The notes beneath the pieces were generated by a model, which worked only from the letters and a program-made list of their open reading frames with translations, had not been told where the DNA came from and did not search any database. The translations under genes were made by a program, and so were the position numbers. 64,000 nucleotides of DNA from Pagrus major (Eukaryota > Chordata > Actinopteri > Spariformes > Sparidae), in NCBI RefSeq assembly GCF_040436345.1, contig NC_133238.1:5644150-5708149 (forward strand), given 5' to 3'. Numbering within the stretch: position 1 is the stretch's first letter; the number at the start of each line of letters is the position of its first letter. Shown piece after piece: positions 19,501 to 28,748 of the stretch.

Positions 19501-19956
19501 CATCCCGTTCTCCCAAACAGATTACGGGATCTCTCCTGGATGGTAGCTCATGAGGTCCTCCCGGTCAGGTCCGTGATGCACTCCCGGGGCATGTCACCAT
19601 CCGCCATCTGCCCCCGACCGGGTTGTGGCGCGCCCGAGTCGGCGAGGCACTTGTTCTGGGAGTGCAGCGCTGCCATTGACCTGTGGGCAATGGCCGGCTC
19701 CCAGCAATTCCCGTACTTGCCAGCAGGGGAGGTCCTAGATGCACAACTAGTGCTCTACAGGGTGAGCCAGAAGAAAAGAACAACAGAGGAATTCTCCAAG
19801 CTCTGGCTCACCCTGGCCGCCATGAAAGACGCTATATGGACCTCCAGAAACCTGCTGGCGAGAAAGCGCATGCAGATCCCCCCCGTGGCTACGATCCAAA
19901 TGGCTGCAGCGACGGTCCAGGCAGCCGTCGCTGCTGGCGGCAGGCCTAGGACGTAG
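16555..19956 (+). CDS. LINE ORF2, AP-endonuclease / reverse transcriptase, copy C
   Basis: 1133 residues. Same domains and catalytic residues as in copy B. Gly1069 is Arg here (AGG at 19759-19761), outside the catalytic motifs and after the C-terminal CCHC, so probably tolerated. Confidence 0.96.
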   Translation: MSYLLFLPIILMTLNISTLNVRSVRSGVRAQTVLSYLNSFTSDVFLLQECNLPFLTTYRKWEEKWPLGQSMWSGSNHNKSDGVAILIKNPLVVVRGSTVVRDGRAVLAHLTYMGQDFNLLNVYGFNDKNDRYDLLEELQSHMLGRVPLVVGGDFNCVLSRTDRRGAGEDFKVDKTSVLLQDICKDFKLQDCFKSMHPREEGFTWFSGDGTKASRIDYVFTRDCPPTDARLTPVFFSDHAMLSCTLTLSSGVTVGSGLWKLNCSLLEDREIVGQYREQYSQWQTLQDFYDSRAHWWEWVKTKTKAFFRQAGRKKKDKEKRCMLGLQKRLQRYFKLVNQGFDFNDDILEVKKQMSKLAEIKSQGIILRSKEREREEGEKCTRYFFKKIASRSGVLTKLKKEDGFLTANTNELIETVELFYNKLYEKKDIETDITEQVLEYIDRTVEESVLLTQDFTLLELGKCLKNFKKGKSPGQDGLPLEFYLTFWDILAHDLLTVFNDFERLDLLPESFRVGIVTLIHKKEDQTDLKNWRPITLLNFDCKLFSKLLSTRLSLVLGEVIHPDQACAIPGRKITDSLVLIRDTICYARDRDIRLVLLNLDFEKAFDRVSHQYLFQVLQKMGFPERVIAWVGLLYRGINSKILVNGQLTKAVNICCGVRQGCPLSALLYVICVEPLAQILRRDKWINGVSIPGSGGLVTKCLLYMDDVNVLCTDLLAVNRTMDLTDWYGRASGARLNRDKTQAQFYGPWTVTETTGLPLTVTLTDMKILGVKFDGEGGGRSNWLDAIGKVRKRLGYWRLRGLTMEGKVLVIKAVILPLFLLISSVFIPPRRVLLDLDRAIFYFLWGSKWERLRRNVMKMPKTKGGKDVPDLHLFLGSQYTTLHLKYATSPSRDHKTSAMARFWMGSYLRTLKFLPVDLRAPVSFKLPTAYDFIRKFLKDFNLEQEELSLLTNHRSLLSLVQEREPVSPVRGLAIGEPSSVWRNVNHPVLPNRLRDLSWMVAHEVLPVRSVMHSRGMSPSAICPRPGCGAPESARHLFWECSAAIDLWAMAGSQQFPYLPAGEVLDAQLVLYRVSQKKRTTEEFSKLWLTLAAMKDAIWTSRNLLARKRMQIPPVATIQMAAATVQAAVAAGGRPRT

Positions 19957-20524
19957 CCACATGAAGCATCGCCTCTGCGCTCATTCGGAGGTGGGAGCCG
20001 GAGCCACACACAAAGGTCAAGGCAGCGGCGGCCTGATCCTCCGGGTGTGGCAGGTGGGAAGGAGCAAGAGGCTGAGGGCCTCCTCTGAGCATCACCAGCG
20101 GGTACCCAGGGATCTGATGGGAGAGCGGGATGAGTTCCCCATGATAGGGACTCACCCCGCTCCTGCATAACAAAGACTTGAGAGCTTTTAAATGCCCTCC
20201 CTTTTTAAAAAAGACACACTGATATATTATACACTTACACTGATTCACAGAACGGACTTTTAATGCCACAAAGGAGCACTTTGTTTTAACATGTCTTGTG
20301 TATTTTAAGGCAACAATTATGTTTTGTTTTTTTAATCTGTAAACACCTTTTATTGGATATGATGGTGTTTTTTTTATGGTGGATGGTTATACAGATTTAA
20401 CTACTGTATTGTTGCGGATGACATGTTGATTTTAAGTGTTTTCAAATTGTATTGTGGACTGTGTTCTGAATAAGTGTGAAAAATAGAGAAACTTGTGTCA
20501 ATAAACTTTTTTCAAAAGAAAAAA

Positions 20525-20674
20525 TCTGTTCTTATCAGTTTAATATCTGATACGTCCTCTATATGGGGACAACATATTAAATGGATTTTTAGCCTCGGGA
20601 GCTGAAACAGGGGCTTGCTCCGTTCACTCCACGCATCGACCCGGTATTGCAGTGCCGCCGGGAACGGTGCACCC
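20525..20674 (+). pseudogene. U2: U2 snRNA 3' part (nt 39-188) after LINE copy C
   Basis: Completes the gene begun at 14837. nt 67 is C, and nt 167 is T in place of C (20653), in the stem IV loop. Confidence 0.95.
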
Positions 20675-21112
20675 CTCTCCGGCCTTGTTGAAAATCAATC
20701 AGTGTTGCAGACCAAAGGCCTTGACAAACTTGACATTGCGGCACAGAATCGGCAGCAAGAAGAAGGCTGGCAAACCGCAGCGAGAGCTGCGCTTTGCATG
20801 GTCAGAAAAAGAGGCAAAACTGCCTCGCCGCGGCCGGTGCGCAATACCTGCTGAGTGTGCCCTGCATTTCCCCCCCGCGGTCCTCAACTGAAACAGAGAG
20901 TCTGGAAGCGCCCGAGTGTTTGTGACGTTTGGTGGCCTGCGCCCAACGAGCAGGCTTTTCTCTCTCCACAAACCGGTCGAGTAGAGCCTGGGATAATGTG
21001 GGGACGGGCGTGGCCAGGGATTTTGGTGCGCGATGAGCCAAGTGAGGCTCACCATGAGAAGAGTGCCTGGGACCACAGCTGTCTTGGCTGCTGTCGAGGA
21101 GAGGCGCTGTAC

Positions 21113-21232
21113 TTACTCGGGTTTCTCTTCATAACGCACAAGTCTTTCGCCTTTTACTAAAGACTTCCGTGGAGAGGAACACCAATGAGTTGAAGATATT
21201 TTTGGCAGGCTTTGCCGTTTGGCTGAGCCTCG
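21113..21232 (+). ncRNA. U5: U5 snRNA
   Basis: Complete, with usual flanks; last U5 before the 30-unit block. Confidence 0.93.
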
Positions 21233-21332
21233 TGCATGTGTGAAAATCAATAAAGCCGGCCTTAACCAGACTCGGGGCTAAGCCACGGAGCGCTTGGGAG
21301 GAGCCGCTAAGCACAAGCCACTCCGCCGCGCA

Positions 21333-21362
21333 ATGCAAATGGCACACCGCGACGAGTGTGAA
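21333..21362 (+). promoter_or_regulatory. U2 promoter: octamer next to PSE-like element
   Basis: A perfect ATGCAAAT octamer at 21333-21340 (-72 to -65) lies three bases from a PSE-like stretch ACACCGCGACGAGTGTGAA at 21344-21362 (-61 to -43). Vertebrate U2 genes usually have the octamer in a distal element near -220, so this is a compact form. The same block precedes every whole U2 at the same offset and is deleted before the pseudogene at 4511. Confidence 0.75.
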
Positions 21363-21404
21363 GCGTGCCAGGAGGTGGGCTCAGGCAGCAGACGACTGGG
21401 GCTC

Positions 21405-21592
21405 ATCGCTTCTCGGCCTTTTGGCTAAGATCAAGTGTAGTATCTGTTCTTATCAGTTTAATATCTGATACGTCCTCTATATGGGGACAACATATTAAAT
21501 GGATTTTTAGCCTCGGGAGCTGAAACAGGGGCTTGCTCCGTTCACTCCACGCATCGACCCGGTATTGCAGCGCCGCCGGGAACGGTGCACCC
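21405..21592 (+). ncRNA. U2: U2 snRNA (reference copy for the array)
   Basis: 188 nt, colinear with human U2. It starts ATCGCTTCTC and ends GGTGCACCC. Landmarks: stem-loop I nt 1-30, branch-point recognition GTAGTA nt 33-38, stem IIa ATCAG/CTGAT, stem IIb GTCCTC/GGGGAC (nt 68-84, different from human but paired), Sm site ATTTTTAG, and stem IV closed by CCCGG/CCGGG with TATTGCAG in the loop. U2 pairs with the intron branch site and with U6 in the spliceosome. The preserved pairing against human supports a working gene. nt 67 is C here and T in most other units. Confidence 0.98.
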
Positions 21593-21604
21593 CTCTCCGG
21601 CCTT

Positions 21605-21620
21605 GTTGAAAATCAATCAG
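21605..21620 (+). terminator. U2 3' box-like element
   Basis: GTTGAAAATCAATCAG starts 13 nt after the U2 3' end and fits the snRNA 3' box pattern GTTTN(0-3)AAARNNAGA loosely. Nearly the same sequence follows U5, which strengthens the call. It would direct 3' processing by the Integrator complex. Confidence 0.7.
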
Positions 21621-21693
21621 TGTTGCAGACCAAAGGCCTTGACAAACTTGACATTGCGGCACAGAATCGGCAGCAAGAAGAAGGCTGGCAAAC

Positions 21694-21744
21694 CGCAGCG
21701 AGAGCTGCGCTTTGCATGGTCAGAAAAAGAGGCAAAACTGCCTC
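21694..21744 (+). other. Pair of perfect hairpins around a near-octamer in the spacer
   Basis: CGCAGC-GAGA-GCTGCG (21694-21709) and GAGGCA-AAAC-TGCCTC (21729-21744) flank TTTGCAT, seven of eight bases of an inverted octamer. They lie 337-287 bp upstream of U5. Could be a distal U5 enhancer element or a small structured RNA. The array's left edge (3984) falls in the right arm of the first hairpin. Confidence 0.4.
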
Positions 21745-21964
21745 GCCGCGGCCGGTGCGCAATACCTGCTGAGTGTGCCCTGCATTTCCCCCCCGCGGTC
21801 CTCAACTGAAACAGAGAGTCTGGAAGCGCCCGAGTGTTTGTGACGTTTGGTGGCCTGCGCCCAACGAGCAGGCTTTTCTCTCTCCACAAACCGGTCGAGT
21901 AGAGCCTGGGATAATGTGGGGACGGGCGTGGCCAGGGATTTTGGTGCGCGATGAGCCAAGTGAG

Positions 21965-21983
21965 GCTCACCATGAGAAGAGTG
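21965..21983 (+). promoter_or_regulatory. U5 PSE-like element
   Basis: GCTCACCATGAGAAGAGTG at -66 to -48 from U5. It shares CACC, GA and GTG at matching spacing with the U2 element. No TATA box follows, as expected for Pol II snRNA genes. No perfect octamer is nearby. Confidence 0.65.
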
Positions 21984-22030
21984 CCTGGGACCACAGCTGT
22001 CTTGGCTGCTGTCGAGGAGAGGCGCTGTAC

Positions 22031-22150
22031 TTACTCGGGTTTCTCTTCATAACGCACAAGTCTTTCGCCTTTTACTAAAGACTTCCGTGGAGAGGAACAC
22101 CAATGAGTTGAAGATATTTTTGGCAGGCTTTGCCGTTTGGCTGAGCCTCG
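22031..22150 (+). ncRNA. U5: U5 snRNA (reference copy for the array)
   Basis: About 120 nt. The start is set by TTACTC against human ATACTC and the end by the terminal stem, each uncertain by 1-3 nt. Conserved: GGTTTCTCTTCA-like 5' arm (here CGGGTTTCTCTTCA), the invariant loop I block TCTTTCGCCTTTTACTAAAG, then CCGTGGAGAGGAAC closing stem I, the Sm site ATTTTTGG at 22116-22123, and a 3' stem AGGCT/AGCCT. U5 holds the exon ends during both splicing steps through loop I. It is on the same strand as U2, 438 bp downstream, with its own PSE-like element and 3'-box-like element. Confidence 0.95.
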
Positions 22151-22322
22151 TGCATGTGTGAAAATCAATAAAGCCGGCCTTAACCAGACTCCGGGCTAAG
22201 CCACGGAGCGCTTGGGAGGAGCCGCTAAGCACAAGCCACTCCGCCGCGCAATGCAAATGGCACACCGCGACGAGTGTGAAGCGTGCCAGGAGGTGGGCTC
22301 AGGCAGCAGACGACTGGGGCTC
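22151..22322 (+). other. U5-to-U2 spacer (representative)
   Basis: 172 bp holding the U5 3'-box-like element, the octamer and the U2 PSE-like element. It contains GCTAAG twice. This copy has 22192 G to C, shared only with the spacer near 28618. Confidence 0.8.
22156..22173 (+). terminator. U5 3' box-like element
   Basis: GTGTGAAAATCAATAAAG starts about 6 nt after U5 and shares TGAAAATCAAT with the element after U2. Present after each U5. Confidence 0.65.
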
Positions 22323-22510
22323 ATCGCTTCTCGGCCTTTTGGCTAAGATCAAGTGTAGTATCTGTTCTTATCAGTTTAATATCTGATATGTCCTCTATAT
22401 GGGGACAACATATTAAATGGATTTTTAGCCTCGGGAGCTGAAACAGGGGCTTGCTCCGTTCACTCCACGCATCGACCCGGTATTGCAGCGCCGCCGGGAA
22501 CGGTGCACCC
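22323..22510 (+). ncRNA. U2: U2 snRNA
   Basis: Whole 188-nt gene; nt 67 T. Confidence 0.97.
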
Positions 22511-22948
22511 CTCTCCGGCCTTGTTGAAAATCAATCAGTGTTGCAGACCAAAGGCCTTGACAAACTTGACATTGCGGCACAGAATCGGCAGCAAGAAGAA
22601 GGCTGGCAAACCGCAGCGAGAGCTGCGCTTTGCATGGTCAGAAAAAGAGGCAAAACTGCCTCGCCGCGGCCGGTGCGCAATACCTGCTGAGTGTGCCCTG
22701 CATTTCCCCCCCGCGGTCCTCAACTGAAACAGAGAGTCTGGAAGCGCCCGAGTGTTTGTGACGTTTGGTGGCCTGCGCCCAACGAGCAGGCTTTTCTCTC
22801 TCCACAAACCGGTCGAGTAGAGCCTGGGATAATGTGGGGACGGGCGTGGCCAGGGATTTTGGTGCGCGATGAGCCAAGTGAGGCTCACCATGAGAAGAGT
22901 GCCTGGGACCACAGCTGTCTTGGCTGCTGTCGAGGAGAGGCGCTGTAC

Positions 22949-23068
22949 TTACTCGGGTTTCTCTTCATAACGCACAAGTCTTTCGCCTTTTACTAAAGAC
23001 TTCCGTGGAGAGGAACACCAATGAGTTGAAGATATTTTTGGCAGGCTTTGCCGTTTGGCTGAGCCTCG
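22949..23068 (+). ncRNA. U5: U5 snRNA
   Basis: Whole gene with usual flanks. Confidence 0.93.
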
Positions 23069-23240
23069 TGCATGTGTGAAAATCAATAAAGCCGGCCTTA
23101 ACCAGACTCGGGGCTAAGCCACGGAGCGCTTGGGAGGAGCCGCTAAGCACAAGCCACTCCGCCGCGCAATGCAAATGGCACACCGCGACGAGTGTGAAGC
23201 GTGCCAGGAGGTGGGCTCAGGCAGCAGACGACTGGGGCTC

Positions 23241-23428
23241 ATCGCTTCTCGGCCTTTTGGCTAAGATCAAGTGTAGTATCTGTTCTTATCAGTTTAATAT
23301 CTGATACGTCCTCTATATGGGGACAACATATTAAATGGATTTTTAGCCTCGGGAGCTGAAACAGGGGCTTGCTCCGTTCACTCCACGCATCGACCCGGTA
23401 TTGCAGCGCCGCCGGGAACGGTGCACCC
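23241..23428 (+). ncRNA. U2: U2 snRNA
   Basis: Whole gene; nt 67 C. Confidence 0.97.
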
Positions 23429-23866
23429 CTCTCCGGCCTTGTTGAAAATCAATCAGTGTTGCAGACCAAAGGCCTTGACAAACTTGACATTGCGGCACAG
23501 AATCGGCAGCAAGAAGAAGGCTGGCAAACCGCAGCGAGAGCTGCGCTTTGCATGGTCAGAAAAAGAGGCAAAACTGCCTCGCCGCGGCCGGTGCGCAATA
23601 CCTGCTGAGTGTGCCCTGCATTTCCCCCCCGCGGTCCTCAACTGAAACAGAGAGTCTGGAAGCGCCCGAGTGTTTGTGACGTTTGGTGGCCTGCGCCCAA
23701 CGAGCAGGCTTTTCTCTCTCCACAAACCGGTCGAGTAGAGCCTGGGATAATGTGGGGACGGGCGTGGCCAGGGATTTTGGTGCGCGATGAGCCAAGTGAG
23801 GCTCACCATGAGAAGAGTGCCTGGGACCACAGCTGTCTTGGCTGCTGTCGAGGAGAGGCGCTGTAC

Positions 23867-23986
23867 TTACTCGGGTTTCTCTTCATAACGCACAAGTCTT
23901 TCGCCTTTTACTAAAGACTTCCGTGGAGAGGAACACCAATGAGTTGAAGATATTTTTGGCAGGCTTTGCCGTTTGGCTGAGCCTCG
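23867..23986 (+). ncRNA. U5: U5 snRNA
   Basis: Whole gene with usual flanks. Confidence 0.93.
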
Positions 23987-24158
23987 TGCATGTGTGAAAA
24001 TCAATAAAGCCGGCCTTAACCAGACTCGGGGCTAAGCCACGGAGCGCTTGGGAGGAGCCGCTAAGCACAAGCCACTCCGCCGCGCAATGCAAATGGCACA
24101 CCGCGACGAGTGTGAAGCGTGCCAGGAGGTGGGCTCAGGCAGCAGACGACTGGGGCTC

Positions 24159-24346
24159 ATCGCTTCTCGGCCTTTTGGCTAAGATCAAGTGTAGTATCTG
24201 TTCTTATCAGTTTAATATCTGATACGTCCTCTATATGGGGACAACATATTAAATGGATTTTTAGCCTCGGGAGCTGAAACAGGGGCTTGCTCCGTTCACT
24301 CCACGCATCGACCCGGTATTGCAGCGCCGCCGGGAACGGTGCACCC
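24159..24346 (+). ncRNA. U2: U2 snRNA
   Basis: Whole gene; nt 67 C. Confidence 0.97.
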
Positions 24347-24784
24347 CTCTCCGGCCTTGTTGAAAATCAATCAGTGTTGCAGACCAAAGGCCTTGACAAA
24401 CTTGACATTGCGGCACAGAATCGGCAGCAAGAAGAAGGCTGGCAAACCGCAGCGAGAGCTGCGCTTTGCATGGTCAGAAAAAGAGGCAAAACTGCCTCGC
24501 CGCGGCCGGTGCGCAATACCTGCTGAGTGTGCCCTGCATTTCCCCCCCGCGGTCCTCAACTGAAACAGAGAGTCTGGAAGCGCCCGAGTGTTTGTGACGT
24601 TTGGTGGCCTGCGCCCAACGAGCAGGCTTTTCTCTCTCCACAAACCGGTCGAGTAGAGCCTGGGATAATGTGGGGACGGGCGTGGCCAGGGATTTTGGTG
24701 CGCGATGAGCCAAGTGAGGCTCACCATGAGAAGAGTGCCTGGGACCACAGCTGTCTTGGCTGCTGTCGAGGAGAGGCGCTGTAC

Positions 24785-24904
24785 TTACTCGGGTTTCTCT
24801 TCATAACGCACAAGTCTTTCGCCTTTTACTAAAGACTTCCGTGGAGAGGAACACCAATGAGTTGAAGATATTTTTGGCAGGCTTTGCCGTTTGGCTGAGC
24901 CTCG
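24785..24904 (+). ncRNA. U5: U5 snRNA
   Basis: Whole gene with usual flanks. Confidence 0.93.
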
Positions 24905-25076
24905 TGCATGTGTGAAAATCAATAAAGCCGGCCTTAACCAGACTCGGGGCTAAGCCACGGAGCGCTTGGGAGGAGCCGCTAAGCACAAGCCACTCCGCCG
25001 CGCAATGCAAATGGCACACCGCGACGAGTGTGAAGCGTGCCAGGAGGTGGGCTCAGGCAGCAGACGACTGGGGCTC

Positions 25077-25264
25077 ATCGCTTCTCGGCCTTTTGGCTAA
25101 GATCAAGTGTAGTATCTGTTCTTATCAGTTTAATATCTGATATGTCCTCTATATGGGGACAACATATTAAATGGATTTTTAGCCTCGGGAGCTGAAACAG
25201 GGGCTTGCTCCGTTCACTCCACGCATCGACCCGGTATTGCAGCGCCGCCGGGAACGGTGCACCC
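25077..25264 (+). ncRNA. U2: U2 snRNA
   Basis: Whole gene; nt 67 T. Confidence 0.97.
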
Positions 25265-25702
25265 CTCTCCGGCCTTGTTGAAAATCAATCAGTGTTGCAG
25301 ACCAAAGGCCTTGACAAACTTGACATTGCGGCACAGAATCGGCAGCAAGAAGAAGGCTGGCAAACCGCAGCGAGAGCTGCGCTTTGCATGGTCAGAAAAA
25401 GAGGCAAAACTGCCTCGCCGCGGCCGGTGCGCAATACCTGCTGAGTGTGCCCTGCATTTCCCCCCCGCGGTCCTCAACTGAAACAGAGAGTCTGGAAGCG
25501 CCCGAGTGTTTGTGACGTTTGGTGGCCTGCGCCCAACGAGCAGGCTTTTCTCTCTCCACAAACCGGTCGAGTAGAGCCTGGGATAATGTGGGGACGGGCG
25601 TGGCCAGGGATTTTGGTGCGCGATGAGCCAAGTGAGGCTCACCATGAGAAGAGTGCCTGGGACCACAGCTGTCTTGGCTGCTGTCGAGGAGAGGCGCTGT
25701 AC

Positions 25703-25822
25703 TTACTCGGGTTTCTCTTCATAACGCACAAGTCTTTCGCCTTTTACTAAAGACTTCCGTGGAGAGGAACACCAATGAGTTGAAGATATTTTTGGCAGGC
25801 TTTGCCGTTTGGCTGAGCCTCG
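25703..25822 (+). ncRNA. U5: U5 snRNA
   Basis: Whole gene with usual flanks. Confidence 0.93.
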
Positions 25823-25994
25823 TGCATGTGTGAAAATCAATAAAGCCGGCCTTAACCAGACTCGGGGCTAAGCCACGGAGCGCTTGGGAGGAGCCGCTAA
25901 GCACAAGCCACTCCGCCGCGCAATGCAAATGGCACACCGCGACGAGTGTGAAGCGTGCCAGGAGGTGGGCTCAGGCAGCAGACGACTGGGGCTC

Positions 25995-26182
25995 ATCGCT
26001 TCTCGGCCTTTTGGCTAAGATCAAGTGTAGTATCTGTTCTTATCAGTTTAATATCTGATACGTCCTCTATATGGGGACAACATATTAAATGGATTTTTAG
26101 CCTCGGGAGCTGAAACAGGGGCTTGCTCCGTTCACTCCACGCATCGACCCGGTATTGCAGCGCCGCCGGGAACGGTGCACCC
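25995..26182 (+). ncRNA. U2: U2 snRNA
   Basis: Whole gene; nt 67 C. Confidence 0.97.
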
Positions 26183-26620
26183 CTCTCCGGCCTTGTTGAA
26201 AATCAATCAGTGTTGCAGACCAAAGGCCTTGACAAACTTGACATTGCGGCACAGAATCGGCAGCAAGAAGAAGGCTGGCAAACCGCAGCGAGAGCTGCGC
26301 TTTGCATGGTCAGAAAAAGAGGCAAAACTGCCTCGCCGCGGCCGGTGCGCAATACCTGCTGAGTGTGCCCTGCATTTCCCCCCCGCGGTCCTCAACTGAA
26401 ACAGAGAGTCTGGAAGCGCCCGAGTGTTTGTGACGTTTGGTGGCCTGCGCCCAACGAGCAGGCTTTTCTCTCTCCACAAACCGGTCGAGTAGAGCCTGGG
26501 ATAATGTGGGGACGGGCGTGGCCAGGGATTTTGGTGCGCGATGAGCCAAGTGAGGCTCACCATGAGAAGAGTGCCTGGGACCACAGCTGTCTTGGCTGCT
26601 GTCGAGGAGAGGCGCTGTAC

Positions 26621-26740
26621 TTACTCGGGTTTCTCTTCATAACGCACAAGTCTTTCGCCTTTTACTAAAGACTTCCGTGGAGAGGAACACCAATGAGTTG
26701 AAGATATTTTTGGCAGGCTTTGCCGTTTGGCTGAGCCTCG
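26621..26740 (+). ncRNA. U5: U5 snRNA
   Basis: Whole gene with usual flanks. Confidence 0.93.
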
Positions 26741-26912
26741 TGCATGTGTGAAAATCAATAAAGCCGGCCTTAACCAGACTCGGGGCTAAGCCACGGAGCG
26801 CTTGGGAGGAGCCGCTAAGCACAAGCCACTCCGCCGCGCAATGCAAATGGCACACCGCGACGAGTGTGAAGCGTGCCAGGAGGTGGGCTCAGGCAGCAGA
26901 CGACTGGGGCTC

Positions 26913-27100
26913 ATCGCTTCTCGGCCTTTTGGCTAAGATCAAGTGTAGTATCTGTTCTTATCAGTTTAATATCTGATACGTCCTCTATATGGGGACAACA
27001 TATTAAATGGATTTTTAGCCTCGGGAGCTGAAACAGGGGCTTGCTCCGTTCACTCCACGCATCGACCCGGTATTGCAGCGCCGCCGGGAACGGTGCACCC
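26913..27100 (+). ncRNA. U2: U2 snRNA
   Basis: Whole gene; nt 67 C. Confidence 0.97.
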
Positions 27101-27538
27101 CTCTCCGGCCTTGTTGAAAATCAATCAGTGTTGCAGACCAAAGGCCTTGACAAACTTGACATTGCGGCACAGAATCGGCAGCAAGAAGAAGGCTGGCAAA
27201 CCGCAGCGAGAGCTGCGCTTTGCATGGTCAGAAAAAGAGGCAAAACTGCCTCGCCGCGGCCGGTGCGCAATACCTGCTGAGTGTGCCCTGCATTTCCCCC
27301 CCGCGGTCCTCAACTGAAACAGAGAGTCTGGAAGCGCCCGAGTGTTTGTGACGTTTGGTGGCCTGCGCCCAACGAGCAGGCTTTTCTCTCTCCACAAACC
27401 GGTCGAGTAGAGCCTGGGATAATGTGGGGACGGGCGTGGCCAGGGATTTTGGTGCGCGATGAGCCAAGTGAGGCTCACCATGAGAAGAGTGCCTGGGACC
27501 ACAGCTGTCTTGGCTGCTGTCGAGGAGAGGCGCTGTAC

Positions 27539-27658
27539 TTACTCGGGTTTCTCTTCATAACGCACAAGTCTTTCGCCTTTTACTAAAGACTTCCGTGGAG
27601 AGGAACACCAATGAGTTGAAGATATTTTTGGCAGGCTTTGCCGTTTGGCTGAGCCTCG
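27539..27658 (+). ncRNA. U5: U5 snRNA
   Basis: Whole gene with usual flanks. Confidence 0.93.
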
Positions 27659-27830
27659 TGCATGTGTGAAAATCAATAAAGCCGGCCTTAACCAGACTCG
27701 GGGCTAAGCCACGGAGCGCTTGGGAGGAGCCGCTAAGCACAAGCCACTCCGCCGCGCAATGCAAATGGCACACCGCGACGAGTGTGAAGCGTGCCAGGAG
27801 GTGGGCTCAGGCAGCAGACGACTGGGGCTC

Positions 27831-28018
27831 ATCGCTTCTCGGCCTTTTGGCTAAGATCAAGTGTAGTATCTGTTCTTATCAGTTTAATATCTGATACGTC
27901 CTCTATATGGGGACAACATATTAAATGGATTTTTAGCCTCGGGAGCTGAAACAGGGGCTTGCTCCGTTCACTCCACGCATCGACCCGGTATTGCAGCGCC
28001 GCCGGGAACGGTGCACCC
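27831..28018 (+). ncRNA. U2: U2 snRNA
   Basis: Whole gene; nt 67 C. Confidence 0.97.
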
Positions 28019-28456
28019 CTCTCCGGCCTTGTTGAAAATCAATCAGTGTTGCAGACCAAAGGCCTTGACAAACTTGACATTGCGGCACAGAATCGGCAGC
28101 AAGAAGAAGGCTGGCAAACCGCAGCGAGAGCTGCGCTTTGCATGGTCAGAAAAAGAGGCAAAACTGCCTCGCCGCGGCCGGTGCGCAATACCTGCTGAGT
28201 GTGCCCTGCATTTCCCCCCCGCGGTCCTCAACTGAAACAGAGAGTCTGGAAGCGCCCGAGTGTTTGTGACGTTTGGTGGCCTGCGCCCAACGAGCAGGCT
28301 TTTCTCTCTCCACAAACCGGTCGAGTAGAGCCTGGGATAATGTGGGGACGGGCGTGGCCAGGGATTTTGGTGCGCGATGAGCCAAGTGAGGCTCACCATG
28401 AGAAGAGTGCCTGGGACCACAGCTGTCTTGGCTGCTGTCGAGGAGAGGCGCTGTAC

Positions 28457-28576
28457 TTACTCGGGTTTCTCTTCATAACGCACAAGTCTTTCGCCTTTTA
28501 CTAAAGACTTCCGTGGAGAGGAACACCAATGAGTTGAAGATATTTTTGGCAGGCTTTGCCGTTTGGCTGAGCCTCG
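28457..28576 (+). ncRNA. U5: U5 snRNA
   Basis: Whole gene. The spacer after it has the G-to-C change (28618) shared with the unit seven repeats earlier. Confidence 0.93.
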
Positions 28577-28748
28577 TGCATGTGTGAAAATCAATAAAGC
28601 CGGCCTTAACCAGACTCCGGGCTAAGCCACGGAGCGCTTGGGAGGAGCCGCTAAGCACAAGCCACTCCGCCGCGCAATGCAAATGGCACACCGCGACGAG
28701 TGTGAAGCGTGCCAGGAGGTGGGCTCAGGCAGCAGACGACTGGGGCTC

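Larger units (their letters stand above)
14863..20524 (+). mobile_element. Full-length U2-specific LINE (Keshi-like, Tx1 clade), copy C
   Basis: 5662 bp, the same length, junctions and subfamily markers as copy B, in the next unit. 5' UTR 14863-15158, 3' UTR 19957-20524. Both frames open. The one coding difference noticed is in ORF2 at 19759. Confidence 0.93.
8268..21404 (+). repeat. Tandem pair of ~6.57-kb blocks, each a U2-U5 unit carrying a full LINE
   Basis: Block 1 is 8268-14836 (6569 bp) and block 2 is 14837-21404 (6568 bp). The two LINEs share 3' UTR variants that separate them from copies A and D; I noticed one ORF2 substitution between them. The one-base length difference is an extra T at about 14459 in the U5 upstream region. 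Either a 6.57-kb tandem duplication by unequal exchange or two very recent insertions from one source. Confidence 0.8.
21593..22030 (+). other. U2-to-U5 spacer (representative)
   Basis: 438 bp in every unit. It holds the U2 3'-box-like element, two perfect short hairpins, a GC-box-like GGGCGTGG and the U5 PSE-like element. I looked for U1, U4, U6, 5S and tRNA sequence on both strands and saw none. Short open frames in it are chance frames. Confidence 0.8.

Noticed and set aside
21780-21795. ZNF143/Staf (SPH) site at CCTGCATTTCCCCCC
   Set aside because: Only part of the pattern is present; the CCCA core at the expected place is lacking.
21593-22030. U1, U4, U6, 5S rRNA or tRNA gene in the spacer
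   Set aside because: No matching conserved blocks on either strand (no U6 ACAGAGA box, no 5S or tRNA A/B boxes, no U1 5' end).
21533-22078. Recurring open frames of 72-125 codons in every 918-bp unit, on both strands
   Set aside because: They lie across U2, U5 and the spacer, start inside an snRNA in some cases, and recur only because the DNA repeats. Nothing in them looks like a protein.
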